A DNA stretch of 64,000 nt from Xestospongia muta (Eukaryota; Porifera; Demospongiae; Haplosclerida; Petrosiidae). This document shows positions 1 to 11,292 of this stretch, one piece after another. Positions within the stretch are counted from its first letter, which is position 1, and each line of letters starts with the position of its first letter. The notes beneath the pieces are model-generated. The model ran no database searches. It was not told the DNA's origin and was given only the letters and a program-made list of their open reading frames with translations. The DNA is taken from the NCBI GenBank assembly GCA_963693285.1, contig OY848922.1, positions 5,754,923-5,818,922 on the forward strand, read 5' to 3'. The position numbers and the translations under genes are program-made.

Positions 1-290
1 TATTTATAGTCACAAACTTAAAATAGAGACATTAATAATTATAGTAGATAACATGTTTAGCTTAAAGCCAGGTCATTCTTTGCCAATTTAATCACCACTC
101 TTTTAAGAGCAAGTAAAAAAATGTAACAAAAATACAAAAAAGTTATTTATCTCTATAATTATCAGAAACAACCTGCTCACTTCAATCAATTGTGATCTGT
201 CAAAGACTCTATTCCAGCTAACTCATTGGCTGTTCCTATGGACTTCTTAGATGTATTTTGATTGGTTGTTGTATTGTATATATTGTATAT
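1..290. repeat. Duplicated non-coding block Q
   Basis: This stretch matches 40830-41110 closely, and its first 170 bases match 5580-5760 less closely. At about 290 the similarity jumps to 43410, so the 2.3 kb between 41110 and 43410 is absent here. I see no coding potential. It marks the left flank of a truncated third unit of the array. Confidence 0.75.
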
Positions 291-879
291 TTTTATTATA
301 ATATTACCTTTTTGGATTGCTTTCTTTGAAGTTTTTTTCATGGTCTGTTAAGACAAAAAATTCAGTAAATTACTATATCATACTTTTCTTCCATAAGATT
401 TTTTATGATGATACATTCTTATACAACTATATTCCTATATATTTTGTACTCTACAAGATAATTTGTACATAATAGTACACTGCAATATAATTGTTAAGAG
501 ATCATTATAATCTTAATATTAACAATTGAAAACAGTAACTTAAAAAGATCATTATATTTTGCATATTCAGAAAGTCTCAAGTACTCTATATGAATCTTTG
601 ACCTGTATAATGTTACCATATAATGTTTTGAATATTTCACAGGTATAGCTATAATATTGATGATCACTCTTGTTCAATTAAATATACTAACCACTCTCAT
701 ATGACTAGTTGAAGTGATTCCTATAATTTAGATTTTCATTCATCATTTCAAGTGTAAGAGAAATTAGATAAACTTAAACAATTGAACAGATCAAGTTATT
801 TTATTTCACCTAGTCTTATAAGAAGCCACATGTACAAATCAAGCTGTACTCCTTGGTATTTATAGGAATAATCTGGAAA

Positions 880-2259
880 CTGTTCTACCATTATCCTATA
901 TACTGTCAAATGATGTCAATATATATGAAACTTTTCTCTGATGCCTATGTATGTCCATATAAGGACTAGTGTCGATTTTGGACTGGATGTTTACTACTAG
1001 TTCATGTTGTCTTAGCATTGGTAGTATCTGTAGATACTGATGCTACAGTAAGCTTGTATGTGTTAACATCTATTTTAGTTTTTATTATATTTATGTATTT
1101 ACCTTTGAGGGAGTATATTGCTAACTTCCTTTTGTGTACATGCTGCTCTATTTCTCCTACAAAGAGGTATGACTATGTTTTATTAATGTAAGTTCTGTTT
1201 TCTGTAGGCTCTCCATTTGATGATGATATTCAGAGAGGTCTACTTTGTCACCTTCAAAATATTATGTTTGATTATTAAATTGTTAATAAATGAAATAAAT
1301 CAAAATGGCAATAAATCAACAACATTAGAGCTAGAGTGATTGTCATCATCGAAGGAATGGTCTTCAATTAAGAAGCACTAGATAAAGAATTCTATGTTTG
1401 GTCACTTGAACGAAACTTCCGGTAATGATTAGGTGTGTCCTCAGTGGAAAGCTAGATTAAGAAAGATCATCACAGCAATAATTCTTAGTGTGAAGATCGA
1501 GCAACCATCTTAGTGCGTAGTGAAGTGTGCTATCAAGTATTGATGCAACGGCTCATTCCATTGACATTAGAGCATGGTAAGCAAGTCCAAAATTTGTTCT
1601 GGGGATCAGTTTATTGGCAAAATTTAATAACTTAAATTGCTTGCAGTATAAAATACTAAATCTATGATAGTAGTCTGGTATAACCATTTTTGACTAGTAT
1701 CCTTTCTAACAACAGTATTAACGATATTTTAAGCTGTGTATGAATATACCATATTTATTTATATTGTATGCTCAAACATACTTTATGAGAGACCTAAGAA
1801 TTTGTTTATCCATTTTGATCTTGATTAAACTCAATCTTTTTTAACCTTCAGGTAATCTCTTGGGATTATTATTATAAATTGCGGTCACTTTACTTAGTGT
1901 CATATGATGAGACTATTAGTTTTTGTTTATTAAATTTGGTATTCACATAATAGGTAAATGTGTTGACAATATTTAACTTAAAAAGAGTAATTTTATAGCA
2001 TGTCAAAGGTAACATTTATCAAAGATTAGTTTCACAAAAATCATTTCCAACACACATAGAATACCCTGTTCTGATAAAAAGTATATAACGAGCATTCATA
2101 ACCCATGGAAAATGGAAGAAAATAACGAGATATGACAAAATTAAAACAATTAAATTAAACACACTAAAATACTTCTAAATTGTTAAATATCATTGTCATG
2201 TGCAAAATACTACTAAAATTATAATAATTGATATTGGAAATTAACTCTAAAAGTTACTG
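880..2259. other. Non-coding part of block S
   Basis: There is no open frame of note on either strand. The stretch is nearly identical to about 44000-45386, with only scattered substitutions and a few one-base indels. The block 290-2985 versus 43410-46100 looks like the youngest large duplication in the window. Confidence 0.7.
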
Positions 2260-2528
2260 TTAATCAGAAAGATATTTACGCATGTTGTCAGCCACTGACG
2301 GGTTATTAACAGGAGGTAACTCCACAGCTGTTTTTATAGTTTGCCAGGTAACCTTAGAAGGCTGCTCATCAAACCACAATTGAAGAACATCAGAGAGCTC
2401 ATCAGTGTCTCGACATCTATTGTTTAAAATGGACTCTAGATCTCCATATTTGATTCCAAGGGCCTCTCCAAGCTGTCTCCAGTTATAAGCTATTGGACTG
2501 AGTAGACGTATGAGGTCTCGTTTTTGGT
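2260..2528 (-). pseudogene. Orphan death-domain exon, type DD-B
   Basis: A 269-base exon with acceptor AG at 2530-2529, encoding about 89 residues and ending in TAA. It carries death-domain landmarks: an N-terminal helix with RDLIRLL, the core NWRQLGEALGI, then LQLWFDEQP and a C-terminal helix. It differs from the functional DD-B of gene B (45387-45655) at only a few residues, for example DELSDVL for DRLSDIL and IKTAVEL for IITAVEL. It has no lesion of its own, but the exon that should feed it has lost its acceptor and nothing upstream encodes the rest of the protein. Confidence 0.75.
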
Positions 2529-2984
2529 CTATCAGTAAATAAAAGACTGTTTTAATATTTATTATAGTTTGTTTTTATGTATCACAAATAAATATCATCA
2601 TTACATTGAACAATGAATAAATTCACGAAGATAGACATACAGAAAAATGCTGTACACAGTTCCATTGTAGATACAAAGTCTTACCAATATTAATAGGAAT
2701 GCAAGCCTCTCGCTCATGTTGAACAAGTACATCACTGTCAGTAACATTTATATTGAGAGTAAAGTAAATATATCAAAGGAATTGATTTATAAATAAATTT
2801 TGTCTGGAGATTTAAAAACTAATATGATTTAAACATAATGTAGTTAAAAGGAAAAGTTAAAATAGAAGTCAGTTTAATCCAAGAGACTTTATTCATTTAC
2901 CAATACCTATAAGAGCATAATCTGTTGTCTCAGCCTCACATGGTGAAATATAATCAGTTGTGTTCAGTTTCAGTTTTGTGTTCA

Positions 2985-3283
2985 CAAAATCCACTCATTT
3001 CATGTCACTGACTACATCTTATCAAAATTACAGGTTACATATTCAGTATACTATAAAAGTGACTTTGTGAATGATTGTGATGACAATATATCCTACATTA
3101 CTGTTGATATATAAGACTAACTGATCTGTCATTCAAAAGTATGTAGTGTACACAGTCAACACTTCATTTATTCATTCAGAAAAGATGAGGTTTCTTTATT
3201 AGCTTTAACTACCTTATACTAAACTCCTCTGTTCATAATATGTAGTATTTTATTCCTGTTGTACATGTCTATATACCTTTGAT
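2985..3283. repeat. Fragment of repeat family F1
   Basis: About 300 bases match 34613-34925 and parts of 23205-23800. The joins on both sides are abrupt: the left join cuts linker exon 1 of the relic cassette, and the right join leads into block P at about 3285. This is a rearrangement junction rather than a gene. Confidence 0.7.
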
Positions 3284-3353
3284 ATTTGTAGCTATAACTA
3301 AAGGAACTATAAGTAGTTCTGTGAGGATGTACATCAAAGCAGTCAACACTTAT

Positions 3354-4586
3354 TTAGATGATACCCGAAGATTCATCATCTTCAAATTCTTCTAAGTGAC
3401 TTGATTCTTCCATTCCATCATCACACTCCTTCTTGCCATTTTAGTCATTAGTTTCTTTTTATAATTTTATTATTTACAATAAAATTGAAACAATACTCAT
3501 CTATATGTATGTATTCTCGTACCTTCTAGAAATATTGTTGTTTTTAAAGTACTCATCAAATAAAGTTAAATGACTATCCTTGACATCACTTGGTAGTACA
3601 GCATTGTTAGGAAGATGAGCTATTCTCTTTATACTGGTGATGGATATTAGAAGCTATTAATAAAAATTGAAATAATGTCATATACATTTATTGTTATCAT
3701 TGTACTATAAACTTTAAATCACCGTGTCTCAAATTGTCATTTACTCGTATGGTTTGTATATCTTGGCATTAAAGGAAGCTGTACGTACTATATAAGTACT
3801 GTTTCTGATTATTATAAAAAACAGAGAAATTATGGTTTTTTATATTAGCTTAATTACATTGTCAACCACATCCTTTCTAACCATAGTTTATATAGTAGTA
3901 GTGTAATATGTAATGTTAAATAGACAATACTAAATTCTTAGTTGTAGTGGGTATACTTGTAACATTAAAATTAAGCCATGTGCGAAATATAGATCATACA
4001 TATATTTTAGTTTCATTGTCAAGAAAATATGTCTGTCTAATTAGTAGAATATCACTTTATTTATTTATTAACTGGTTTTGAATATAAGTTTCAAGATGAA
4101 ACACTATTGTTAAGATTTAATACACAAGAAATCATTAGGCAACCAGAAACAAAATTCACCCATTAACCAAAATATAGTAACATTGTTTCAATCAATCTTC
4201 TAGTTTTCCACTTATCCATTCATCAATTCATAAATTCATCATACATAATGTTATCTATATACATCTATGTCTACTTATTGATTATACTCAGTATAAAGAC
4301 ACTACCTAACACTATGTTTAATTTCTCAAATTAACATACACATATACATGTATAAGAGACTTTAGTAAGGCACAACATATTACATACAATGTAGTTTATA
4401 TGACAAACATGATACTTATTATACCAATGACAATTTTTATACAATTTGTATACAATTGGTATTATTATTGTGCATATATACATGCATGGTAATATCATAC
4501 ATTCTTTAATACATTGTGTCTCGACTATCTTCAGACTGGACAACATCAATGATGGAAATATGTAAGTCAATGTCTTCATCTTCCAT
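3354..4586 (-). CDS. Small unknown gene in block P, copy 1 (partial model)
   Basis: Three exon-like pieces on the minus strand. The first (4586-4506) starts with ATG and encodes 26 acidic residues beginning MEDEDIDLHISIIDVV, with a possible donor at its end. The second (3653-3533) has acceptor AG and donor GTACGAG and encodes about 40 residues including RIAHLPNNAVLPSD. The third (about 3440 down to 3354) ends in TAA and encodes an acidic tail with EESSHLEEFEDDES. The paralogous copy at 38440-39990 has a frameshift in the first piece, a stop in the second and stops in both copies of the third, so copy 1 is the better preserved. I do not recognise the protein. Joining of the three pieces is inference, and other exons may exist. 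Confidence 0.35.
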
Positions 4587-4888
4587 CTTTTCTAATTTAA
4601 ATACAAATTTTTATAGACATGGCATAGTCTAATATGATTTGTTTTAGTTGTTTGACATTGTTAAAGCTTATATTATGCTCAAACTAGTGTAAAACATAGT
4701 TATCTGGTTAATAAGTGTTAGTTACACTAATAAGCATTTATTGTGTACAAACTTCACTATCTGTTCACTATTATAGAATTTACCTGTCCAACAACAAAGC
4801 TATTGTTATGTACAGTACAAATGTAGCAGTGGTTAGTTTATCAGTCAGTTCATATTACGATGGCCATTAATTTAGTGTTTTAAAGGTT

Positions 4889-5036
4889 TATAATTATACT
4901 TGAATTATATTTTAAGATACCGGTAGTATGAAATAGATAGCAAATTTTGAGTTGATTTTTAACAATTGATCAGATTAGTGAAAATAATTGATTATTTATT
5001 ATCTATTTAAAATGGATGGTTATTAAGTGTTGAGTC
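4889..5036. mobile_element. About 150-base insertion relative to paralogous block
   Basis: Block P copy 2 runs directly from the homologue of 4888 (near 40300) to that of 5037, so this segment is inserted here or deleted there. It includes the palindromic tetranucleotide CCGG in a TACCGGTAG context, which is unusual in this A+T-rich sequence. I could not define clean terminal repeats, so mobile origin is tentative. Confidence 0.35.
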
Positions 5037-5570
5037 AGTGTTAAGGTCACATAATTGTAACCTATTACAATCTACTTAATTTGCTTTATGTAGTACATAT
5101 GTAGTAGCTTGTAATTGAAATCATATCTGTGACTTCTATTATATGTATTGATAATGTTATGTGTTCATGTTATAATTGTGCATGTGTATAATAATCTTAA
5201 TGTTATATATATGAAGAATGTTTCCATTGTTTAGTACATGTATATGTACTCTGTAGTTTGTTAGATTATAATCAATGATGAGTATGTGATTTACTGTCTA
5301 CATGATAAATTTACTAATAATCACATGTAAATTTGCTAAGTTAGCATCACCAGACCCATTTTTTAATGATTTGTTGTTAAGATACAGCTTAGAAGTGTAA
5401 GACTAGTAATCACTTTTTTCTGCAGCTAGGTATAAATATCAACTTTATAGCAAGAAATGTTGCATGAAATCAAATCAATTGACAAAAGTTCAATAAAAGT
5501 AATGAATAAGCATTGTAATGACAACCTCCACACACAAATATCTATTAATTTAAAAGTATAAGATTTATTG

Positions 5571-7182
5571 AAAATATGAAGCAATAATTTTGCATAGTTC
5601 ACAAACTGAAATTATATACAATGACAATTATAATAAATAACATGTTTATTTAAAGCCATGTCATTCTTAGCTACTTTAATTACCAGTTTTTAAGAACAAG
5701 TAACCTATGTTACCATAAATACGAAAAGGATATACATCACTATAATTATCAAAAATGTGATTTCATTGTTTCTAAATAAGACTTTCCTTACACTTTCACA
5801 GAATGATTTAAAAGGTTTTACTATACCAACCTTACACTCTTTAGAATTTCAAAAATCACATTATAGGCAATGAATTTGTTTTGTGGTTTTTGTCTTGTTT
5901 TAAATCTACACAAAAGTATGAGATGTACTTTCTTGGATTTATGGTGACATATTATGTTTCAATGAGTGATACGCTGTCAGTAAAAAGTTGACAGCTAGAA
6001 TATTGAATAGGATTTTATAATTTTTGTCATATTACCATTTGTGGAGTGGCAGAGACTATGTTTGTGATTGCTAGTTGCAAACAATTGTCAAAGATATTTT
6101 TGTTAGCATTTTAATAACATTATTGTGGCAAATTTATAATAAAAGTCACATATGGAGTATCAAAAAGGAAAACAATACAAATCATGAAGTTAGAGCTGAG
6201 ATAAGTCATGATCAGTGAGAATGTACTTTTGAAATAGAAAAAAATAATGTGCTGAAAATGATTGTAAAAGTACTCATACTATTACTTAATGAAGCATATG
6301 ATTCTAGACATTTAGTGGAGAGAAAAAAATAAAATATTGTCAATTGGTCTAAATGACAATAATATTGTTGGTATAGACTGTAGTTGTGTATAAAACATAC
6401 AACTATTCTTGTTATGCTCAATGAGTAAGATAGCTACTGGAAAAATATCTGATTAAACTAAATATAGCTGGAGCTTTCAAAAAGGGTTTGCAATAGTCTA
6501 AGGTATCCAATTTAAAATTGCCAAAGTTTGACACAAGTATCTGTGTCTGAAATACTATATGCAAGGAAGATTCCTTAGAATTTCATAAATTAAACCTAAA
6601 TGTTTACAATTATTTATATTATTGTAGTTTCAAATAATATGGTCACTCTATCTGTGTTTGAAGATTTTTGTTAGAGACTCTACTTTATAACTTAGCTTTA
6701 CATTATATTTAGAAAATGGAAAATAGGTCAAGTAAATAAACGATATTGTGTTACTAATTACAAATTCAAATAAATGATGATATTAATACCATTGAAGTGC
6801 AGTAGCAAATATATTGTGTGTGTTATCCAATAAAATGGACTGTATATTGCAAAAAAGGATAAGTTTGCACAATATATACTTGAAAAAGCATGTAGTCCGT
6901 AGATATAATAAATATGAAAAACAAAGCTATAGGAAATAGTTTTCAAAGCATTTCATTGAAACCTGATGAAAAGAATCTCTTCAAAGTTATAAGAAAGTAC
7001 ACTAATGAGTAAGAAAATGTAAACTTAGTAAACATCAAAGTAAAGATGAAATTAATGACATGAAGGAACCATTGAAGAAATGATTATAATAATGTAAAGT
7101 CAGTATCTTCCAAAACAACTATAAGTAACAAAATAAGAAATGATTATAATAATGTAAAAATGAAAATGTGCGCTCAATTTTT
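5571..7182. other. Region downstream of gene A
   Basis: 5571-5760 repeats block Q. 5765-6280 has no counterpart elsewhere in the window and no convincing frame. 6285-7182 is paralogous to 41150-42007 and should hold the 3' UTR and flank of gene A. Open frames of 60-70 codons here have no exon borders and no similarity between copies at protein level, so I do not call them. Confidence 0.5.
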
Positions 7183-7454
7183 TCAAACTGAGAGACATTT
7201 TTGCAGAATACTTTCAGCTACAGTTGGTTCATAAACTGGTGGTAACTCAACTGCAGTTATTATAGTACTCCATTTAACTGGACTTGTTTTTTTATCAAAC
7301 CATATCTGAATGATACCTGCGAGTCTCTCTGTTTCGCTACTCGTTTCAGCACACAAATTTTCTAAATCTTCTTTTGTTATACTGAGGGACTGCCCTATTT
7401 GTTTCCATTTATTTGCAATAGGAAAAAGTAAACAAAGTAGGTCTAACTTGTTGC
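7183..7454 (-). CDS. Gene A C-terminal death domain, type DD-A
   Basis: A 272-base terminal exon, acceptor CGACTATAG, stop TGA at 7185-7183. About 90 residues: LDLLCLLFPIANKWKQIGQ, ITKEDLENL, RLAGIIQIWFDKK, VKWSTIITAVELP and ESILQKCLSV, a full death-domain pattern. It is clearly different from DD1 and from the DD-B of gene B (same fold, about half the residues shared by eye). A copy with a premature stop is at 42008-42283. Confidence 0.85.
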
Positions 7455-10400
7455 CTATAGTCGATAAAAAATATTTAGAAAAAATAATTTCATTTAACTA
7501 AAATAGCTCTTGGTCAAATATTTTATCAATTAATAATTCATCTTTAATCTTACCAATAGTAATTGAAACATCAGCTTTTTTTTCACCTTCAGTAATTGGA
7601 GTAGCACCACAGGTATCTACAAAAAAACATAGTGAAAGTTTATATGCGAGAAAATTTTACATGTTAATTTACATTAATTTAAAGAAAACATAAGAAAAAG
7701 GCAGAGATAAAAATCTATTTAATTCAATCAATTGACTTTTAACACTTACCAACATCTTTGAGAATGTGATCAGTTACTTCAGTCCTACATGGTGAATTGT
7801 GATCTATTGTTTTAGCTCCATCTACTGGCATAGGGATTGCTTTGTCTAAAGAAGACAATAATATGAACTAAATAAAATAGTTTTCAACATGTCATTGCAA
7901 AGTGTCACTATTAGGTTATATAAAAAATGTTAATAACATGTGTTGGTTTTGAATTTAAAAAAAATTAATGCACAAGCTAAAATAATGTGTATTTAACAAC
8001 TATCATACATGATCATGGCAATTTTTTCTAGATATCAAACTGAAACATTAATACCATTTTGAGATAATATTTCTTGTACAATGCGATGTTCATCAATGGC
8101 CTTCAGAGCTTCAATGAAGTCTGCTTTGTTAGCATTTCCACTTTTTAACCATGTTACTAACATGTCTTTACGAGATGGTGCAGGTTGATAGTGATTGAGT
8201 GCTTTAATATCTTTTATTACAGCATTTTTAACACCAAGATGTATACCAAAAATTTCCCAGTCATCCACTTCTCTTACGAACTTCACAAGAGCAGAGAGGT
8301 GACACTCACCTATTATAAAAAATCAATGTTATCTTAGAAAAGTCAATATTATCTTAGAAAATTTACTTAGTGGTCCATCTGGTAGAGTTGAGGAGACTGA
8401 AATAACAGCTAATTCATGTTCTAAAAACAAGCAAGAGAATAATAAACCATCCATACAAATACACAATGCAGAAATGGTATCCAAAAATATATCTAGATGA
8501 TTTATGTTGTTTATCACTCATTGAAATGATAGGTTAATGTTCGAATGTGTTAAAGTGATTTCATTAATTACATTACAGCTAATTTTAAGTGTAATATATA
8601 TATTACCTTTTTTGATTGGTTTCTTTGATGTTCTTTCAAGGTCTGTTAATACAAAAAATAAATCAATAAATCACTATACCATAGTTTACTTCTAAGCTAA
8701 CCAATTAGCCAACATGTTTGTCGTTCATCAGTTAATCTTAACGTAGGGAGCTCCTTTTCAATGCTGCACCTTATGACTGGAGGATCCTTATCCATTGACA
8801 AAACACCCGGATGTAACTTGTTATCGTGAACACTTGAAATGTGCTTTTGTTGGCAAGGTACAGTAACTTGAGCAATAATGGCATCTTTATCATAAGCCAA
8901 TATGTCAGCACAGGTTGATATAGCTTTACAAATGATATTACGAAGTTGAAAGCAATTTTCACTTAGGCCATTATAATAGACCTCTAGCCAATAGAATCGA
9001 TCAACTAGTAGTACTGATCCAAACAGATCTTCAGAATAAAGTAAAACAGCATAACGAAGCTGTCTTGGGAAAGTAGGTGATCGACTATCAATAAAAAATC
9101 GTGGCTTATCTTGTCTGGAAACAATGGCAACCACTAAAGCTGTAAATATGCCCTAAAAATTATAAAGTATTATTATAAGCTTGATAAATGTTGTTTTACT
9201 TGATTTATATAAACTATAAAAGATATACATACATTAATGAAAATGATAAAGCATACATAGTATGTAATACAGCAGTAATAATTACTTATATAGTTATAAT
9301 TCTATTGCATACATGTGCATATCTCACCTGAGGGACTACTTTTGTTTCAAAAGTAACTATCATTGGATCACAAGTTGCTTTAAAAACTGCAATGTGCTTG
9401 TCTGTCATCTGATGTGGTGGTAGAACAACTGGCATGAAATATTTCTGTGGAGGTTCAGCTGAGAAAATAGGAGCAATAATACAAAGATATTGAAGTAATT
9501 TAAGAAACTTCTCCTCAGAAAAAAATGGAGGCAAAAGAGGTAGGCAAAGCTTATTACTAAACAGGCATCAAAAATGCCATCTTCACGAAATAGGTGTTGA
9601 GTTTCTAACTGCAAAACATGTCCCTTTGGTAAAATATTTTTAAAGTTATCAACAAACGAAACTCGTATTAGAGCTGAAAGCATATCTAGGAGATACTGAG
9701 GATTAGTAAAAATTATATCAGGCAAAGCTGCTGGGAAATGAAGAAACAACGCCATTGAGTGTAAATACGTAACTGACTTCAGCACATCATCTCTATTCAT
9801 GCTAAAATTAAATCCTATAGCACAACAAGACTCTAAAGAGATCATTCCATGATCATTTTGTGAAGCCTCCTCTTTTACACGTAATTCAAACATATACCAA
9901 CGTACTGGTATAGGTATAGGGACAGTAACAACGTTTTGAAAAGCCATAATACGTTCACGAATAGATGATGATATCTTCTCACGATTTAACCTGCAAAGAT
10001 TATCTACTGGAAATATCACCTCTTCTGTTGATTCGTTATAAAAAATGAGGCAATCACGAAATTCATTCAATGAAGCTAGTGTTTGGGCATTCTTTTTGGG
10101 TAAAGATTCGATAAGTGGCCAAAATTTTGTTTTGTCATAGTAAGTGCCGATAATCATAAAAAGTGGTCGCAAAATTAGGCTCTGATTGCCATCTACAACA
10201 GCCATGCTCTTAGCAGCAGCTACTGAACGTACAAAATGCTCTATAAGTTGAATGTTTGTCATTTGTAACTCACTAGGTTGATTGAGTAATTTACCATTTT
10301 GTGAGTAAAAAAACTTAGGCTTATCAGATAAATTTTGTTTTAAATTTGTGCAAATTATGTTGATTGCATTGCCACGAATAAATGCTCGCGATACGTCAGC

Positions 10401-11242
10401 AAATTGTGGTTGGCCCCCACTATCAAGAATATTTATCCAAGTGGCTTTATGTAGGTTTTCTGAAATCCCTCGCTCTACAAGAACATCGACCATTTCATCA
10501 GTGTAGCTGTCAGGATCAGTTAATAACGTGCTTTGATGTGACAGTGTTATAGGACTGGCAGTAATATCAGATGACAAAGATGCCGTATTTAACATTGGAT
10601 GAGCCACAGTAGAAATTTTAGTGGTTTCCACAAATGACTTAGCATCAACATCTGAAGATAATGATATATTTTTTGAGGGCATAATAGTTGAACTATTACA
10701 GATAGGACAAACGTCTGCAGTATCAACAGATGAGCTATAACCTTCTTTAACATCAGAAGAGCTATTACTTCCTTTAAATGGTTTGAACTGCTTGGATGAA
10801 TTTCCAGTGACATAACTAGTCAATTGTGATGGCAAGCTGGTAGATGTTGCTGCATTTTCTAAAGTAGGATCATTTAATTCATGTAACATTTGTTCAATAG
10901 AACGAATAGAATCAGATAACATCTTCAATAGGTCACGTCTAGTAACTCTATCCCAGATTTTGCCTTTTTTCTTTTCAGCTACTCTCTCAATAGCACGAAC
11001 AGGTCTTGTTGCTAATGCTGTACTATGATGAACTTTTGGTGCAGGCCAGTTGAAGAGCAATGATTTAAATGATGTTTTACCAACACAAGGTGGTCCCATA
11101 AGAACAAGTCTCATGTTTCTGAGATAGACTTTGCCTTTATAGAGACCTTTTTTGAAGAGTTTTCTTAGTCCTATATAAAAAATTGTAATTGCAATAATAA
11201 AATTATAATATTATATATTATCAAATGCAAAGTAATATTAAG

Positions 11243-11292
<50 letters not shown>

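Larger units (their letters stand above)
308..2972 (-). pseudogene. Truncated 3' cassette of a third ankyrin-GTPase-death-domain gene
   Basis: Read on the minus strand, this holds part of linker exon 1 (from about 2972 down to 2901), linker exon 2 (2747-2695), a death-domain exon of type DD-B (2528-2260) and then a copy of the micro-exon (344-308). The order equals 46100-43432 next to gene B. Linker exon 1 is cut at about 2972-2985, where unrelated repeat sequence begins, so no DD1, GTPase or ankyrin exons precede it. The acceptor of linker exon 2 has changed from AG to AA, and the micro-exon is 37 bases instead of 36. The DD-B exon itself is open. I infer a dead remnant of a third array unit. 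Transcription from another promoter cannot be excluded. Confidence 0.75.
3285..5570. repeat. Duplicated block P, copy 1
   Basis: Similar along its length to 38400-40800, roughly 90% or better by eye. Relative to copy 2 it carries an extra segment of about 150 bases at 4889-5036. A shorter relic of the same block is at about 25545-25680. The block contains the small unknown gene described separately. Confidence 0.75.

Noticed and set aside
4331..4579. 82-codon minus frame in block P, also 39793-40032
   Set aside because: Runs in a different frame from the acidic MEDED exon; hydrophobic and A+T-driven, no borders.
7310..7501. Plus-strand frame over the DD-A exon, with a partner at 42141-42341
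   Set aside because: Antisense shadow of the death-domain exon.
8771..8962. Minus-strand 63-codon frame overlapping the COR-like exon, also at 47097-47288
   Set aside because: Shadow frame of the real COR-like exon; conservation follows from the coding frame.
10589..10813. Minus-strand frame inside the GTPase exon, with a partner at 48918-49184
   Set aside because: Out-of-frame translation of the Ser/Thr-rich segment of the GTPase exon.
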